Made by a program: the position numbers and the translations under genes. DNA of 64,000 nt. Source: an uncultured Ruminococcus sp. GTDB lineage: Bacteria > Bacillota > Clostridia > Oscillospirales > Ruminococcaceae. The stretch is taken from assembly GCA_949291125.1 (NCBI GenBank), contig CASEUJ010000032.1, forward strand, positions 79,640 to 143,639, given 5' to 3'. Below, piece by piece: positions 47,914 through 57,362 of the stretch (position 1 is the stretch's first letter; each line of letters begins with the position of its first letter). The notes beneath the pieces are model-generated. The model did no database searches. It had not been told where the DNA came from and saw only the letters and a program-made list of their open reading frames with translations.

Positions 47914-49131
47914 TTAACTTCCACTTATTCCATAGCGTACCATGTTTTCGCAGAATATCCCATACCCCTGTGATGGATCGTCCACAAACACATGTGTCAC
48001 CGCACCGACGATCCTCCCGTTCTGGATGATCGGACTCCCGCTCATGCCCTGTACGATGCCGCCGGTCTTTGATAATAGCGCCGGATCTGTGATCCGGATC
48101 GTCATGTTCCGTGTGCTGTCCGTTCCGTGATAGTCGATTTCCTCGATCTCCGCGGTATACCGCTTTGGCGTATCTCCATCCACCGTACAGAGAATCTCCG
48201 CTTCCCCGATTACGATTTCCTGCTTGAATCCCATCGGAATTGCCTGCGCATCTGTCGGACATGCTTTGAGCGTCCCGAATATGCCACAGCGGTTGTTGCA
48301 GGATAAAGTGCCGAGCGGCGCTTCCTGCGAAAATGTCCCCTGTAACATGCCGGGTTCGCCGATCATCCCCTTCTGGACTTCTGTAATCGTGACACCACAC
48401 GCTTCTCCCGAGCTGACCGGAAGAATGTCACCTGTGTCAACATCACACACCGGATGACCCAATCCGCCGAATGTGCCTGATGCTGGGTCGTAATAGGTCA
48501 GTGTGCCGATGCCGGCGCTGCTGTCGCGTACCCATACGCCGGCTTCATACCGGTTGTCGTCGGATGCGTATGCCGGCGTGAGCGTACAGCGCAGTGTTTC
48601 TTCTCCGCGTAATAGCGTAATTGTCACCGCTTCGCCGCCGGATGCCTCCACTGCCTCTTGGAGCGATCGGTTGGAATCGATCTCTACGCCGTCTACCGAT
48701 TGGATGAGATCCCCGGTTTGAATGCCTGCCTCCTGTGCCGGACATCGCTCGCCGCTGGTGGTTTCCACATCGTCCATCCCGACGACCATCGCACCGCCCA
48801 TGCGAAGTTTGATGCCGAATGCCTGACCGCAGGGGACAAGCATCGGACGATCCACTTGTTGTACCTCAACTTCCTTGATCGGGATCACGCCGAAAAGCTT
48901 CAGCGTTTCTGTGTTGACAGCGTTTGTACCGACCGATGCCGTCTGGACAGCAGGATCGGTCGGCGCAGCGTCAATATGCAGAAGTGTGTCGACTTCAAGC
49001 GTTGTTCCGGTACAGATATAATAGCTATCAGGAAGCGAAAACGCATAGTAGACCGCAAAACCATAGAGCTGGAGCATTGCGGCGGCTGCGGCGAGCGTAA
49101 CACGGCGTATCAGGCGGGATTTGATGTTCAT
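47914..49131 (-). CDS. spoIVB: SpoIVB peptidase (sigma-K checkpoint)
   Basis: S55-family serine peptidase secreted from the forespore to trigger pro-sigma-K processing. It has 405 residues: membrane anchor (about 8-30), PDZ domain (GIQTGDLIQSVDGVEID), catalytic His in GGLGHPVCD and Ser in GMSGSPIIQNGRIVGAVTHV. The start at 49131 follows AAGGTG. spo0A lies two genes away on the other strand; in Bacillus the two are neighbours. Confidence 0.95.
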   Translation of the reverse strand: MNIKSRLIRRVTLAAAAAMLQLYGFAVYYAFSLPDSYYICTGTTLEVDTLLHIDAAPTDPAVQTASVGTNAVNTETLKLFGVIPIKEVEVQQVDRPMLVPCGQAFGIKLRMGGAMVVGMDDVETTSGERCPAQEAGIQTGDLIQSVDGVEIDSNRSLQEAVEASGGEAVTITLLRGEETLRCTLTPAYASDDNRYEAGVWVRDSSAGIGTLTYYDPASGTFGGLGHPVCDVDTGDILPVSSGEACGVTITEVQKGMIGEPGMLQGTFSQEAPLGTLSCNNRCGIFGTLKACPTDAQAIPMGFKQEIVIGEAEILCTVDGDTPKRYTAEIEEIDYHGTDSTRNMTIRITDPALLSKTGGIVQGMSGSPIIQNGRIVGAVTHVFVDDPSQGYGIFCENMVRYGISGS

Positions 49132-49371
49132 ATTCTTTGCACCTTGCTTTCGTTGAATTTTGAACGATTGCGGCAATGCATTGTGCAAAGCCGCCTTTGT
49201 TACGATGTGTGGAAACACAGTCAGATATCCGCGTAAAACGCAGGGAAGGAAACCGCCGCATGTCAGCCATCAAAGTTAGGAAAAGCCATGCTGCGTGCTG
49301 TTTCTTCAAAACAGAATGTCAGTTTTTTACAAATTTAAGTCAATTGACCTGATCCCCGGAGGTTTTATGTT

Positions 49372-49941
49372 ATGCGATCAGAAATAAAATCCGGATCTGA
49401 AACCAGATCGAAATCGAAATCGAAATACACTGCCGCCCACTATCGCCGTCTGCGTGTGCAGCATAGCGCATGTGTGATTCTTCGCTGTGTGCTTGTTTTG
49501 ACGCTTGTGCTGTTTGCATGGATCACCGATATCGGCTGTGCGCTTGGCTGGATCCGCAACGCAAACGCCGGCGAGAACTGGCCGCCGCATTTTGTACAGT
49601 ATGGTCAGATGCTGATTGGCGCGTCGGTTTTGCTCACGATAGCAGCAGTGTTGATCTTTCTGCGGCGCAACTGGATCGCCTTGATCTCGGCAAGTGTCGG
49701 GATCGTGCTGTGTTTGGTGTCGGTATTTCGTGTGACAGCATATGCCGCCGACAGCGGATTTTACAGCCGCCTGATGGATATGCCGGTCGATACGCTCTAT
49801 CGTCTTGAAATCTTGCCGACGCTTGTGCCATATGCGTGTATTGCGGCGCTGTCGCTGATTCAGTTTTTTTCTGTCGAAGAACAGGAAAAACGCCGCGAGA
49901 AAAAACGCCGCGAAAACGAAGAAGCGCCACCGATCCTGTGA
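49372..49941 (+). CDS. Membrane protein between spoIVB and spo0A, unknown
   Basis: 189 residues with a basic Ser/Lys N-terminus, about four hydrophobic helices (35-55, 73-95, 100-120, 145-165) and a charged coiled C-terminus (EEQEKRREKKRRENEE). GGAGG lies nine bases before the ATG. I do not recognise a family. Its position suggests a sporulation or envelope link, but nothing in the protein shows this. Confidence 0.7.
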   Translation: MRSEIKSGSETRSKSKSKYTAAHYRRLRVQHSACVILRCVLVLTLVLFAWITDIGCALGWIRNANAGENWPPHFVQYGQMLIGASVLLTIAAVLIFLRRNWIALISASVGIVLCLVSVFRVTAYAADSGFYSRLMDMPVDTLYRLEILPTLVPYACIAALSLIQFFSVEEQEKRREKKRRENEEAPPIL

Positions 49942-50092
49942 TCTGCCCGGATTGCGCGAAAATTCTCTGATAACCGCGCGGGATTCGGGATCAGAATCTG
50001 TGGAAAAATCCCGGAAAAGCACGTATTTACAGTGTGATTCCGGTTTTTTTCTTTTTTCCCGAAAAGTTATCCGGTTTCCACATTATTCCTTC

Positions 50093-50122
50093 TTGCAGTT
50101 TCCCCATAGAATGTGTTAAAAT
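50093..50122 (+). promoter_or_regulatory. Possible spo0A promoter, sigma-A type
   Basis: TTGCAG, 18 bases, TAAAAT, 34 bases before the start. No clear 0A box or sigma-H promoter was seen. Confidence 0.5.
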
Positions 50123-50155
50123 GTTCGGGTAGAACAAAATACAGGAGGTAACAAC

Positions 50156-50950
50156 ATGGAAAACAAAAAAATCAAGGTACTGATCGGTGATGACAGCGCG
50201 GAATATGGCGTAGTTTGTGCAAACGAGCTCAGATCAATGGATCTGTATGTCATGACGCGGCGGCGCGACGGGAATGTGATTCTCGATTCGATTCGCAATG
50301 ATCATCCCGATGTCGTGGTGGTTGATGCGATCCTTCCGGGGATGGACGCAATCGAACTCCTCGAAGAAACCATGTCCATGGAACATCGCCCTACATTTAT
50401 CGTCACATCCGCCTATGAAAATGAGTTCATTGAACGCCAGATCATGGAGCGCGGCGCAGCATATTTCATGCTCAAGCCCTTTGAGGCCGCCAAGCTCGGC
50501 AGATGTATTTTGCGGCTCGCACACCCAGATGCGTCAAACGGCATGCGGATCATGGAAGAAGATCTCGAAACGGTGATCACCGATATGATTCATCAGCTTG
50601 GCGTGCCGGCGCATATCAAGGGGTATCACTATCTGCGTACGGCGATTTTAGAGTCGATCGAAGAGCCTTCCCTTCTCGATAGCATCACCAAACAGCTCTA
50701 TCCCGCAGTTGCCAAAGCATATCGCACAACGGCTTCTCGCGTGGAACGTGCGATTCGCCATGCTATTGAGATCGCATGGGATCGCGGCGACCTCGATACC
50801 ATCAATTCGTTCTTCGGCTATACGGTCAACAACTGTAAGGGAAAGCCGACCAACTCAGAATTCATTGCGCTGTTGACCGATAAGCTCCGGCTGCAATATT
50901 GCTCCGGTAAACGCCGCATCTCTCCCTCTCCGCGCCGCGTTCAGAATTGA
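50156..50950 (+). CDS. spo0A: Sporulation master regulator Spo0A
   Basis: 264 residues. The receiver has GDDSAEY, the phosphoacceptor in [11 protein letters not shown] and LKPFEAAKL. The C-terminal DNA-binding domain is diagnostic: [20 protein letters not shown] and [32 protein letters not shown] lies upstream. It controls entry into sporulation and shows the organism belongs to a spore-forming lineage. The 215-bp stretch after it (50951-51165) has nothing I can name. Confidence 0.97.
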   Translation: MENKKIKVLIGDDSAEYGVVCANELRSMDLYVMTRRRDGNVILDSIRNDHPDVVVVDAILPGMDAIELLEETMSMEHRPTFIVTSAYENEFIERQIMERGAAYFMLKPFEAAKLGRCILRLAHPDASNGMRIMEEDLETVITDMIHQLGVPAHIKGYHYLRTAILESIEEPSLLDSITKQLYPAVAKAYRTTASRVERAIRHAIEIAWDRGDLDTINSFFGYTVNNCKGKPTNSEFIALLTDKLRLQYCSGKRRISPSPRRVQN

Positions 50951-51165
50951 TTCAAAGTTCCGCTGTCATCATTTTTGCATCTCCGGCATAGAATAAGAAT
51001 GTCGCTACATCTACATCATCAGAGTAAAAGAAAAAATCCAGATTCTGCCGCACAATACAGATAGAGAAAAATCATGACTTGTTTTTTGAAAAAACATGTT
51101 CATATAGATTTATCTGCGCAGATCGCATTTGCAAGAGTAAAAGAAAAATATTTTCAGAAATTCTC

Positions 51166-51194
51166 TTGCAGTTTAGATTTTTTTGTGGTATGAT
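51166..51194 (+). promoter_or_regulatory. Promoter of the flavin-reductase gene
   Basis: TTGCAG, 17 bases, TATGAT. A GAGTAAAAGAAAAA motif occurs twice before it (about 51021 and 51136), which could be a binding site pair or chance. Confidence 0.65.
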
Positions 51195-51312
51195 AAATTG
51201 GGCGGATGAAAAAGCACGATAAATATGAGGAAATGTTTATTTTTTTGAAAAGAGCATGTGTAGTGCAGGATTCATCTCACCTCAATCATTTTATGCGAAA
51301 GGAAAAGAAAAT

Positions 51313-51837
51313 ATGACTGCGGAAAATGTATTTCTGACAAAAAAGAGTCTTGACGATGTTCTTTGCAGCCCGTTTTCCATGATCGGAAAGGGATGGTACT
51401 TACTGACCGCCGGAACGCCGGAAAATTATAACACCATGACGGCATCTTGGGGTGCAATGGGAGAGATCTGGGGTACACCGTCGCTGCACTGTTTTGTCCG
51501 CACCAACCGCTATACGCTGGAATTTTTAGAGCGGTATGAGATCTTTACGGCTTCATTTTTCGATGCTGGATATAAGCCGATGCTGAAATTCTGCGGATCG
51601 AACAGCGGCAGAGATGTGGATAAGATCAAAGTGACGGGATTGGATCCGATCGAACTGGAGGGCGGCGTCACCTTCCGCCAGGCACGCAGCGTCATTGTCT
51701 GCCACAAGATGTATATCGGCGATCTCCAGCCGGAGGGCTTTGTACAGGCAGAAACATATGACAAATGGTATGCCGATCAGCCGATGCATCGCGAGATTGT
51801 CGGCGGGGTTTTGGGATATTATGAACGATTGCACTGA
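51313..51837 (+). CDS. Flavin reductase-like FMN-binding protein
   Basis: 174 residues of the split-barrel flavin reductase family: PENYNTMTASWGAMGEIWGTPSLHCFVRTNRYTLEFLER is the FMN-binding core. AAAGGA precedes the chosen ATG. It has its own promoter and terminator. The partner or substrate is not evident. The last codons (GYYERLH and stop) lie in a 32-bp direct duplication. Confidence 0.88.
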   Translation: MTAENVFLTKKSLDDVLCSPFSMIGKGWYLLTAGTPENYNTMTASWGAMGEIWGTPSLHCFVRTNRYTLEFLERYEIFTASFFDAGYKPMLKFCGSNSGRDVDKIKVTGLDPIELEGGVTFRQARSVIVCHKMYIGDLQPEGFVQAETYDKWYADQPMHREIVGGVLGYYERLH

Positions 51838-51875
51838 CATCAGTGGGATATTATGAACGATTGCACTGACATCAG
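51812..51875 (+). repeat. 32-bp perfect tandem duplication at a gene end
   Basis: 51812-51843 and 51844-51875 are identical. The first unit holds the end and stop codon of the flavin-reductase gene; the second is untranslated. Confidence 0.95.
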
Positions 51876-51885
51876 ACAGTGAAAC

Positions 51886-51917
51886 AACCTTCGCATGGTA
51901 GATGCGGAGGTTTTTTT
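51886..51917 (+). terminator. Terminator after the flavin-reductase gene
   Basis: AACCT and CGCAT pair with ATGCG and AGGTT, followed by a T-run. Confidence 0.85.
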
Positions 51918-52000
51918 CATGCCAAGTAATGTTATAAAAATACAAATATACAAAAAAATTCGCATAAAATAAGCTCTTGCAAAAAAAATGCGTCATTTGA

Positions 52001-52014
52001 TGCATAAATATGCA
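52001..52014. promoter_or_regulatory. ARG-box-like palindrome before argG
   Basis: TGCATAAATATGCA, a near-perfect palindrome resembling ArgR/AhrC half-sites, lies eight bases before the argG -35. A looser match, CGCATAAAATAAGC, is at 51961. This suggests arginine repression. The regulator gene is not in the window. Confidence 0.5.
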
Positions 52015-52021
52015 AAAAAGC

Positions 52022-52049
52022 TTGACAACGCCAAAAAAACGTGTATAAT
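52022..52049 (+). promoter_or_regulatory. argG promoter, sigma-A type
   Basis: TTGACA, 16 bases, TATAAT. Confidence 0.88.
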
Positions 52050-52139
52050 AAAGAAGAGAACATTCTTCCGCAGACGGTTCGGGCCGAAATCCGGCTGCCG
52101 GTGCATGCGGAAAAATCATATATTCTGGAGGAAATCATC

Positions 52140-53363
52140 ATGGGTAATATCAAAAAAGTCGTACTTGCATATTCCGGCGGTCTGGATACATCCATCATCA
52201 TTCCGTGGCTTAAGGAGAATTATGACAATTGTGAGGTCATCGCCGTTTCCGCTGACGTCGGACAGGGCACAGAGCTGGATGGTCTCGAAGAAAAGGCGAT
52301 CAAGACCGGTGCATCGAAGCTGATTGTACTCGATCTCAAGAAGGTGTTTGTCGAAGAATACATCTTCCCGACGGTACAGGCTGGCGCAGTGTATGAAAAC
52401 CGCTATCTGCTGGGTACATCCTTTGCACGTCCGATCATCGGCAAGGAACTGGCAAGAATCGCACTGGAAGAAGGCGCAGATGCGATCTGCCATGGCGCAA
52501 CCGGTAAGGGCAACGATCAGGTTCGTTTTGAACTGGCGATTAAGGCATATGCACCGGATATGAAGATCATCGCACCGTGGAGAGAATGGGACATCAAGAG
52601 CCGCGATGAGGAGATCGACTATGCCGAGGCGCACAACATCCCGCTGAAGATCAGCCGCGAAACCAATTATTCGAAGGACAAGAATCTGTGGCATCTCTCG
52701 CACGAAGGACTTGATCTGGAAGATCCGGCAAACGAGCCGCAGTATGAGAAGGAAGGCTTCCTCGAACTCGGCGTATCGCCGCTTCAGGCGCCGGACAAGC
52801 CGACTTATGTGACCATTCACTTTGAAAAGGGCATTCCGACCGCGATTGACGGCAAAGAAATGGGCTCTGTGGAGCTTGTGGAAACACTCAACAAGCTCGG
52901 CGGCGAAAACGGCATCGGTCTGGCAGATCTGGTGGAGAACCGTCTGGTTGGCATGAAGTCGAGAGGCGTATACGAAACACCGGGTGGTACGATCCTGTAT
53001 CATGCGCACGAAGTTCTGGAAACCATTACCCTCGACAAGGAAACGGCACGGGTGAAGCAGTATCTGGCCATCAAGTTTGCAGACATTGTCTACAATGGTC
53101 AGTGGTACACACCGCTCCGCGAGGCATTGACAGCATTTGTGAATGAAACACAGAAGACTGTTACCGGTGATGTCAAGCTCAAGCTGTATAAGGGCAATAT
53201 TATCAACGCCGGCGTGACCTCGCCGTATACCCTGTATGATGAAGAGGTAGCAACATTTGATGCAGAAGAGGTTTACAACCAGAAGGATGCCGAGGGCTTT
53301 ATCAACCTGTTCGGTCTGCCGATCCATGTGAAGGCAAAGCTCGATCAGAAGCGCGGCAAGTAA
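52140..53363 (+). CDS. argG: Argininosuccinate synthase
   Basis: Joins citrulline and aspartate using ATP; 407 residues, the usual length. The ATP loop is [11 protein letters not shown] (residues 9-19); [15 protein letters not shown] and APWREWD are conserved substrate regions. GGAGG precedes the ATG at 52140. First gene of the arginine cluster, followed by a weak terminator-like stem. Confidence 0.97.
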   Translation: MGNIKKVVLAYSGGLDTSIIIPWLKENYDNCEVIAVSADVGQGTELDGLEEKAIKTGASKLIVLDLKKVFVEEYIFPTVQAGAVYENRYLLGTSFARPIIGKELARIALEEGADAICHGATGKGNDQVRFELAIKAYAPDMKIIAPWREWDIKSRDEEIDYAEAHNIPLKISRETNYSKDKNLWHLSHEGLDLEDPANEPQYEKEGFLELGVSPLQAPDKPTYVTIHFEKGIPTAIDGKEMGSVELVETLNKLGGENGIGLADLVENRLVGMKSRGVYETPGGTILYHAHEVLETITLDKETARVKQYLAIKFADIVYNGQWYTPLREALTAFVNETQKTVTGDVKLKLYKGNIINAGVTSPYTLYDEEVATFDAEEVYNQKDAEGFINLFGLPIHVKAKLDQKRGK

Positions 53364-53432
53364 GCGATAAGCCTAATCGCGTATACATTTATGCGAATAT
53401 GCACATAAAAACCGGTTAGACTGCCGGAGAGG

Positions 53433-53460
53433 AAAGGGCGGCTTTGGGGTCGCCTTTTGC
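53433..53460 (+). terminator. Possible terminator after argG
   Basis: AAAGGGCGGC pairs with GTCGCCTTTT across a short loop, followed by GCTTTTG. Moderate strength. Confidence 0.5.
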
Positions 53461-53543
53461 TTTTGTATGCCGGATTGTCCAAAGGGTGGTATCATTTTGG
53501 TATCTTTTGTGCCGGAAACGTAGCAGAAAGGAACGATGGCAAC

Positions 53544-54026
53544 ATGACAATCTGTCCGAACTGTGGAATGTTTGTGCCGGACGGCGCACGGTTTTGCGGC
53601 AACTGTGGCAGTTATCTTGCCGCAGCGACAACACCGCCATATTCCACAAAGGAGAAACAGCCATGTGGAATCCAGGCGATTGTATCGCTGGTGTTGGGGA
53701 TTTTCTCCATGCTCTATGCTGCACCGGTTTTTTGGAATATAATCGGCGGTAAGTGGGGGATATGGATGTTGGGGCTGCTTGTGTCTTGTATATCGGGCGC
53801 AGTACTTGGCAATGCCGGACGAAAGGATGCCAGACGCCGCCGCTGTTCAGATGAGATTGCTTCCGCCGGAATGATGCTTTCCCTGACGCCGATCGTGGTG
53901 GCGCTGGTTCTTGGGATCGCATTTTTGATGTTTTTTATTCTGGTGTGGCTTTTTGCATCTGCCGTTAATGGTGGATTCATACCGCTTTTTTCCGTTGTCT
54001 GGTCATTAGAACCGGCGGCATTGTGA
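53544..54026 (+). CDS. Zinc-ribbon membrane protein, DUF4190-like
   Basis: 160 residues: ribbon CPNCG/CGNCG (4-22), then a hydrophobic part with helices near 42-62, 68-90 and 120-150, in the style of DUF4190 (IVSLVLGIFSML, VLGNAGRKDA). AAAGGA lies upstream of the ATG. It separates argG from argH without an evident role in arginine synthesis. Confidence 0.75.
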   Translation: MTICPNCGMFVPDGARFCGNCGSYLAAATTPPYSTKEKQPCGIQAIVSLVLGIFSMLYAAPVFWNIIGGKWGIWMLGLLVSCISGAVLGNAGRKDARRRRCSDEIASAGMMLSLTPIVVALVLGIAFLMFFILVWLFASAVNGGFIPLFSVVWSLEPAAL

Positions 54027-54066
54027 TCGATTGATACGTAACATATAACGAAAGGACAAAATGATT

Positions 54067-55443
54067 ATGGCTTTATGGGCAGGAAGATTTTCCAAAGAAA
54101 TTGACGCAGGCGTGAATGCATTCAATTCCTCCATCGCATTCGACGCACGCATGTATCGCCACGATATTCAGGGCAGCATTGCCCACGCAACCATGCTCGG
54201 TGACTGCGGTATTATCACAAAAGAAGACAGTCAGACGCTGATCGCAGGACTACAGGAGATTTTAGCCGACATCGACGCCGGCAGGCTCGAATTTGACCCG
54301 AATGCAGAAGATATCCACATGTTCATCGAAGCGGAACTCACCAAACGCCTGGGCGATGTGGGAAAGCGTCTACATACTTCGCGTTCCCGTAATGACCAGG
54401 TCGCACTGGATCTGCGGCTCTATCTGCGCGATGAAATTGCAGAAATTCGCACACTGGTGGAGACCCTCTGCAAGGCGTTGGTAAAGCTGGCAGAGCAGCA
54501 CACGGAAACGGTGCTTCCCGGTTATACGCACTTACAGCGTGCTCAGCCGGTGACGTTTGCACACCATCTGCTGGCATATGTCCAGATGTTCCTGCGGGAT
54601 TTAGGGCGTTTAGACGACACCGCAAAGCGCATGAACGAGTGCCCCTTAGGCAGCGGCGCTCTTGCCGGCACGACCTATCACATCGACCGTCAGCAGACGG
54701 CACAGCTCTTAGGGTTTGATGCGCCCATGGCGAACAGCTTGGACGGCGTTTCTGACCGCGATTATTGCATCGAGCTGGCAAACAACCTGTCGATCATCAT
54801 GATGCATCTGTCGCGCTTTTCAGAAGAGATTATTCTCTGGTGTTCGTGGGAGTTTAAGTTTATTGAACTCGACGACGCATTTGCCACCGGATCGTCCATT
54901 ATGCCGCAGAAGAAAAACCCGGATATCACAGAACTGATCCGCGGCAAGACAGGGCGCGTTTACGGCGACTTGATGACGCTGCTGACCATGATGAAGGGCT
55001 TGCCGCTGGCGTACAACAAGGATATGCAGGAGGACAAGGAAGCCATTTTTGATGCGGTGGACAATGTCAAACTGTGTCTGGAGACGTTTATTCCCATGCT
55101 GGAGACCATGCGTGTGCTCAAAGAAAACATGCGTGCGGCGGCGGCAAAGGGCTTTATCAATGCAACCGACTGTGCCGACTATCTGGTGAAAAAAGGCATG
55201 CCGTTCCGGGATGCGTATAAGATTTCCGGGACACTTGTGGCACAGTGCATCGAACAGGGGTTGACGCTCGAAACACTGCCGCTCGAGGCATACCAGAAGA
55301 TGACGCCGCTGTTTACCGAGGATGTGTATGAGGCAATCAGCTTAGAAACCTGCGTCAAGGGCAGAGTGTCGGAAGGCGGCCCTTCGCCGGCGGCTGTGGC
55401 GAAACAGCTGGCGCTTGTGAAGGCAAAGCTGGGAATGGAATGA
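54067..55443 (+). CDS. argH: Argininosuccinate lyase
   Basis: Splits argininosuccinate to arginine and fumarate. 458 residues from the ATG at 54067 (MALWAGRF), with AAAGGA ten bases upstream; an ATG at 54061 is also in frame. The superfamily signature GSSIMPQKKNPD and the catalytic-region HTSRSRNDQ are intact. Confidence 0.97.
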   Translation: MALWAGRFSKEIDAGVNAFNSSIAFDARMYRHDIQGSIAHATMLGDCGIITKEDSQTLIAGLQEILADIDAGRLEFDPNAEDIHMFIEAELTKRLGDVGKRLHTSRSRNDQVALDLRLYLRDEIAEIRTLVETLCKALVKLAEQHTETVLPGYTHLQRAQPVTFAHHLLAYVQMFLRDLGRLDDTAKRMNECPLGSGALAGTTYHIDRQQTAQLLGFDAPMANSLDGVSDRDYCIELANNLSIIMMHLSRFSEEIILWCSWEFKFIELDDAFATGSSIMPQKKNPDITELIRGKTGRVYGDLMTLLTMMKGLPLAYNKDMQEDKEAIFDAVDNVKLCLETFIPMLETMRVLKENMRAAAAKGFINATDCADYLVKKGMPFRDAYKISGTLVAQCIEQGLTLETLPLEAYQKMTPLFTEDVYEAISLETCVKGRVSEGGPSPAAVAKQLALVKAKLGME

Positions 55444-55447
55444 CGCG

Positions 55448-55630
55448 ATGAAAAAGCGGCAGTTCAAATTTATTGTGGCGCTGTGCGTGATTGCAGTGGT
55501 GCTTTGGATTGTGGGAGAAGTGTTGATCGGACTGGTGTGGGATTTAGGGCTGACGGTGTCCCGGATCTGGGCGATTGTGATCGTTGTGGGGACATGCGCG
55601 TTTAGTTTGTGGAAGTGTCCGCGGGAGTAG
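55448..55630 (+). CDS. Small membrane protein, 60 residues
   Basis: Two hydrophobic helices (about 8-30 and 35-54) with a basic start (MKKRQFKF) and a CPRE end. It starts four bases after argH, so it is probably co-translated. Too short for family assignment. Confidence 0.6.
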   Translation: MKKRQFKFIVALCVIAVVLWIVGEVLIGLVWDLGLTVSRIWAIVIVVGTCAFSLWKCPRE

Positions 55631-55669
55631 CGTCTGCACATCGGAACATGGAATGAAAAGGGGAAAAAT

Positions 55670-56389
55670 ATGAGAAAAGCAGCAATTCTGGCAATATTTT
55701 TGACGGGTGTATGCCTGTTTACCGCCTGTGGTTCTCGGTCGGCGGAATCATCCGATTCTGCGTCGGCAGAAAGCATGGCAGACGAATCCGTTCAGGGTGA
55801 AATGGAAACTGTCACACTGCCGGTCATGACAAAAAAAGTACCGGAGCGAAAAATTACGGCGCTTACGTTTGTGAACAGTTCCGATGAACCGCTGGTATTG
55901 GACATTGACGAGAAAAGGGGCAGTTTTGCCGCACGTGCAGAATTTGAGGGGATAATTACGTCCGGTCAGATTGAGATCTATGCAGAGGATGAAACAATGG
56001 TCGAGGTCAGTGACATTACCGTAAAGGACAATGGTCTGATCAATTTTTATCTGATCGGGAAAAGAGCCGGAAATAGTGAGCTGTATATTGCCACAACGGA
56101 CGGTACGCTGGTTTCAGAACCGATGGCATTTGAGGTGCGCAGTGCGGAAGAAAAAGCATACGCCGAACGGCCGGTCTATTATAATATGCTGGGAGATTAC
56201 TGGCACTATTCCAAGGAGTGTGCCGAAGCAGACGGTCCGGATACTGCCTATACTTGGGACGGCGAAGAAATCCCGGCGGATCGATTTGACAGACCGGTTT
56301 TTGAAACCACGCGGGATTTTGTGTTCGGGGACACAACGCCGTGCCCGAAATGTGCAGCTGAGGAAGCCGCTCAGCAGGATGGAGAATGA
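55670..56389 (+). CDS. Lipoprotein with C-terminal cysteine motif
   Basis: 239 residues. Lipobox LFTAC after a signal helix, a Ser/Ala/Glu linker, an Ig-like beta domain (about 60-165), and a C-terminal piece YWHYSKECAEAD followed by CPKCA. The spacing of YH-x(n)-C and CxxC resembles small metal-binding tails seen in other secreted Gram-positive proteins. It lies between argH and argC with no evident link to arginine synthesis. Confidence 0.75.
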   Translation: MRKAAILAIFLTGVCLFTACGSRSAESSDSASAESMADESVQGEMETVTLPVMTKKVPERKITALTFVNSSDEPLVLDIDEKRGSFAARAEFEGIITSGQIEIYAEDETMVEVSDITVKDNGLINFYLIGKRAGNSELYIATTDGTLVSEPMAFEVRSAEEKAYAERPVYYNMLGDYWHYSKECAEADGPDTAYTWDGEEIPADRFDRPVFETTRDFVFGDTTPCPKCAAEEAAQQDGE

Positions 56390-56392
56390 AAT

Positions 56393-57340
56393 ATGGCAAC
56401 GAAAATATTTATCGACGGTCAGGCCGGTACCACTGGTCTGCGTATCCATGAGCGTCTGGAGAATCGCTCAGATCTGGAACTGATCACCTTACCCGACGAA
56501 ACCCGAAAAGACTCGGCGGCACGACAGGCTGCCATTCGGGAAAGCGATATCACGTTCCTCTGTCTCCCCGACGCCGCCGCAAGAGAAGCTGTGGCACTCG
56601 CCGGGGACGCGGATGTTCGTATCATCGACGCCTCGACTGCGCATCGAACCAATCCGGATTGGGCATACGGCTTTCCGGAATTATCGCCGGCGCATCGGGA
56701 AAAAATTCGCACTTCAAAACGCGTCGCTGTGCCGGGGTGCTATGCAAGCGGTTTTGCATCGCTGGTCTATCCGATGGTACAAAATGGGTTACTCTCAAAG
56801 GAGTATCCGGTGCAGTGTTTCGCGGTGTCCGGCTATAGCGGCGGCGGCAAGAGCATGATCGCCGAGATCGAATCCCCCGACCGGGCGCCGGAGCTGTATA
56901 GCCCCCGATTCTATGGGCTGGCGAATAATCACAAGCACCTGCCGGAGATGCAGGCGATTTCGGGGCTTGCAAAAAAGCCGATGTTTACGCCAATTGTGGA
57001 TGATTTTTATAATGGCATGCTGGTGTGCGTGCCGATAATGGCGGATATCGCCGGGAAGACGTTTTCCATCCGGGAAGTCCACGAGATGTTTGAGCGGCAC
57101 TATGCCGGGTCGAACTTCGTTCATGTAAAGCCGCTCTCCACCATGGAAGAGATGACGAAGACGAAATTGACCTGCAATGACCTGCGGGACACCAACCAGA
57201 TGGAAGTGTTTGTGTTCGGGGATGACAGCCAGATGCTGCTGTGTTCGCGGCTGGATAATCTGGGAAAGGGTGCATCCGGTGCGGCGGTGCAGTGTATGAA
57301 TCTGATGCTGGGGCTGGATGAGACGACGGGACTGCAGTAA
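56393..57340 (+). CDS. argC: N-acetyl-gamma-glutamyl-phosphate reductase
   Basis: NADPH-dependent step three of the pathway; 315 residues, the short (type 2) form. DGQAGTTGLRIHERL is the cofactor loop and VPGCYASGFASL holds the catalytic cysteine. It starts four bases after the lipoprotein stop. argJ and argB follow in order. Confidence 0.95.
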   Translation: MATKIFIDGQAGTTGLRIHERLENRSDLELITLPDETRKDSAARQAAIRESDITFLCLPDAAAREAVALAGDADVRIIDASTAHRTNPDWAYGFPELSPAHREKIRTSKRVAVPGCYASGFASLVYPMVQNGLLSKEYPVQCFAVSGYSGGGKSMIAEIESPDRAPELYSPRFYGLANNHKHLPEMQAISGLAKKPMFTPIVDDFYNGMLVCVPIMADIAGKTFSIREVHEMFERHYAGSNFVHVKPLSTMEEMTKTKLTCNDLRDTNQMEVFVFGDDSQMLLCSRLDNLGKGASGAAVQCMNLMLGLDETTGLQ

Positions 57341-57362
57341 TTTTCAAAAGGGATGACGTGTA

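Noticed and set aside
52116-53327. Long (403-codon) open frame opposite argG
   Set aside because: It is the antisense shadow of a well-conserved enzyme with biased codon use.
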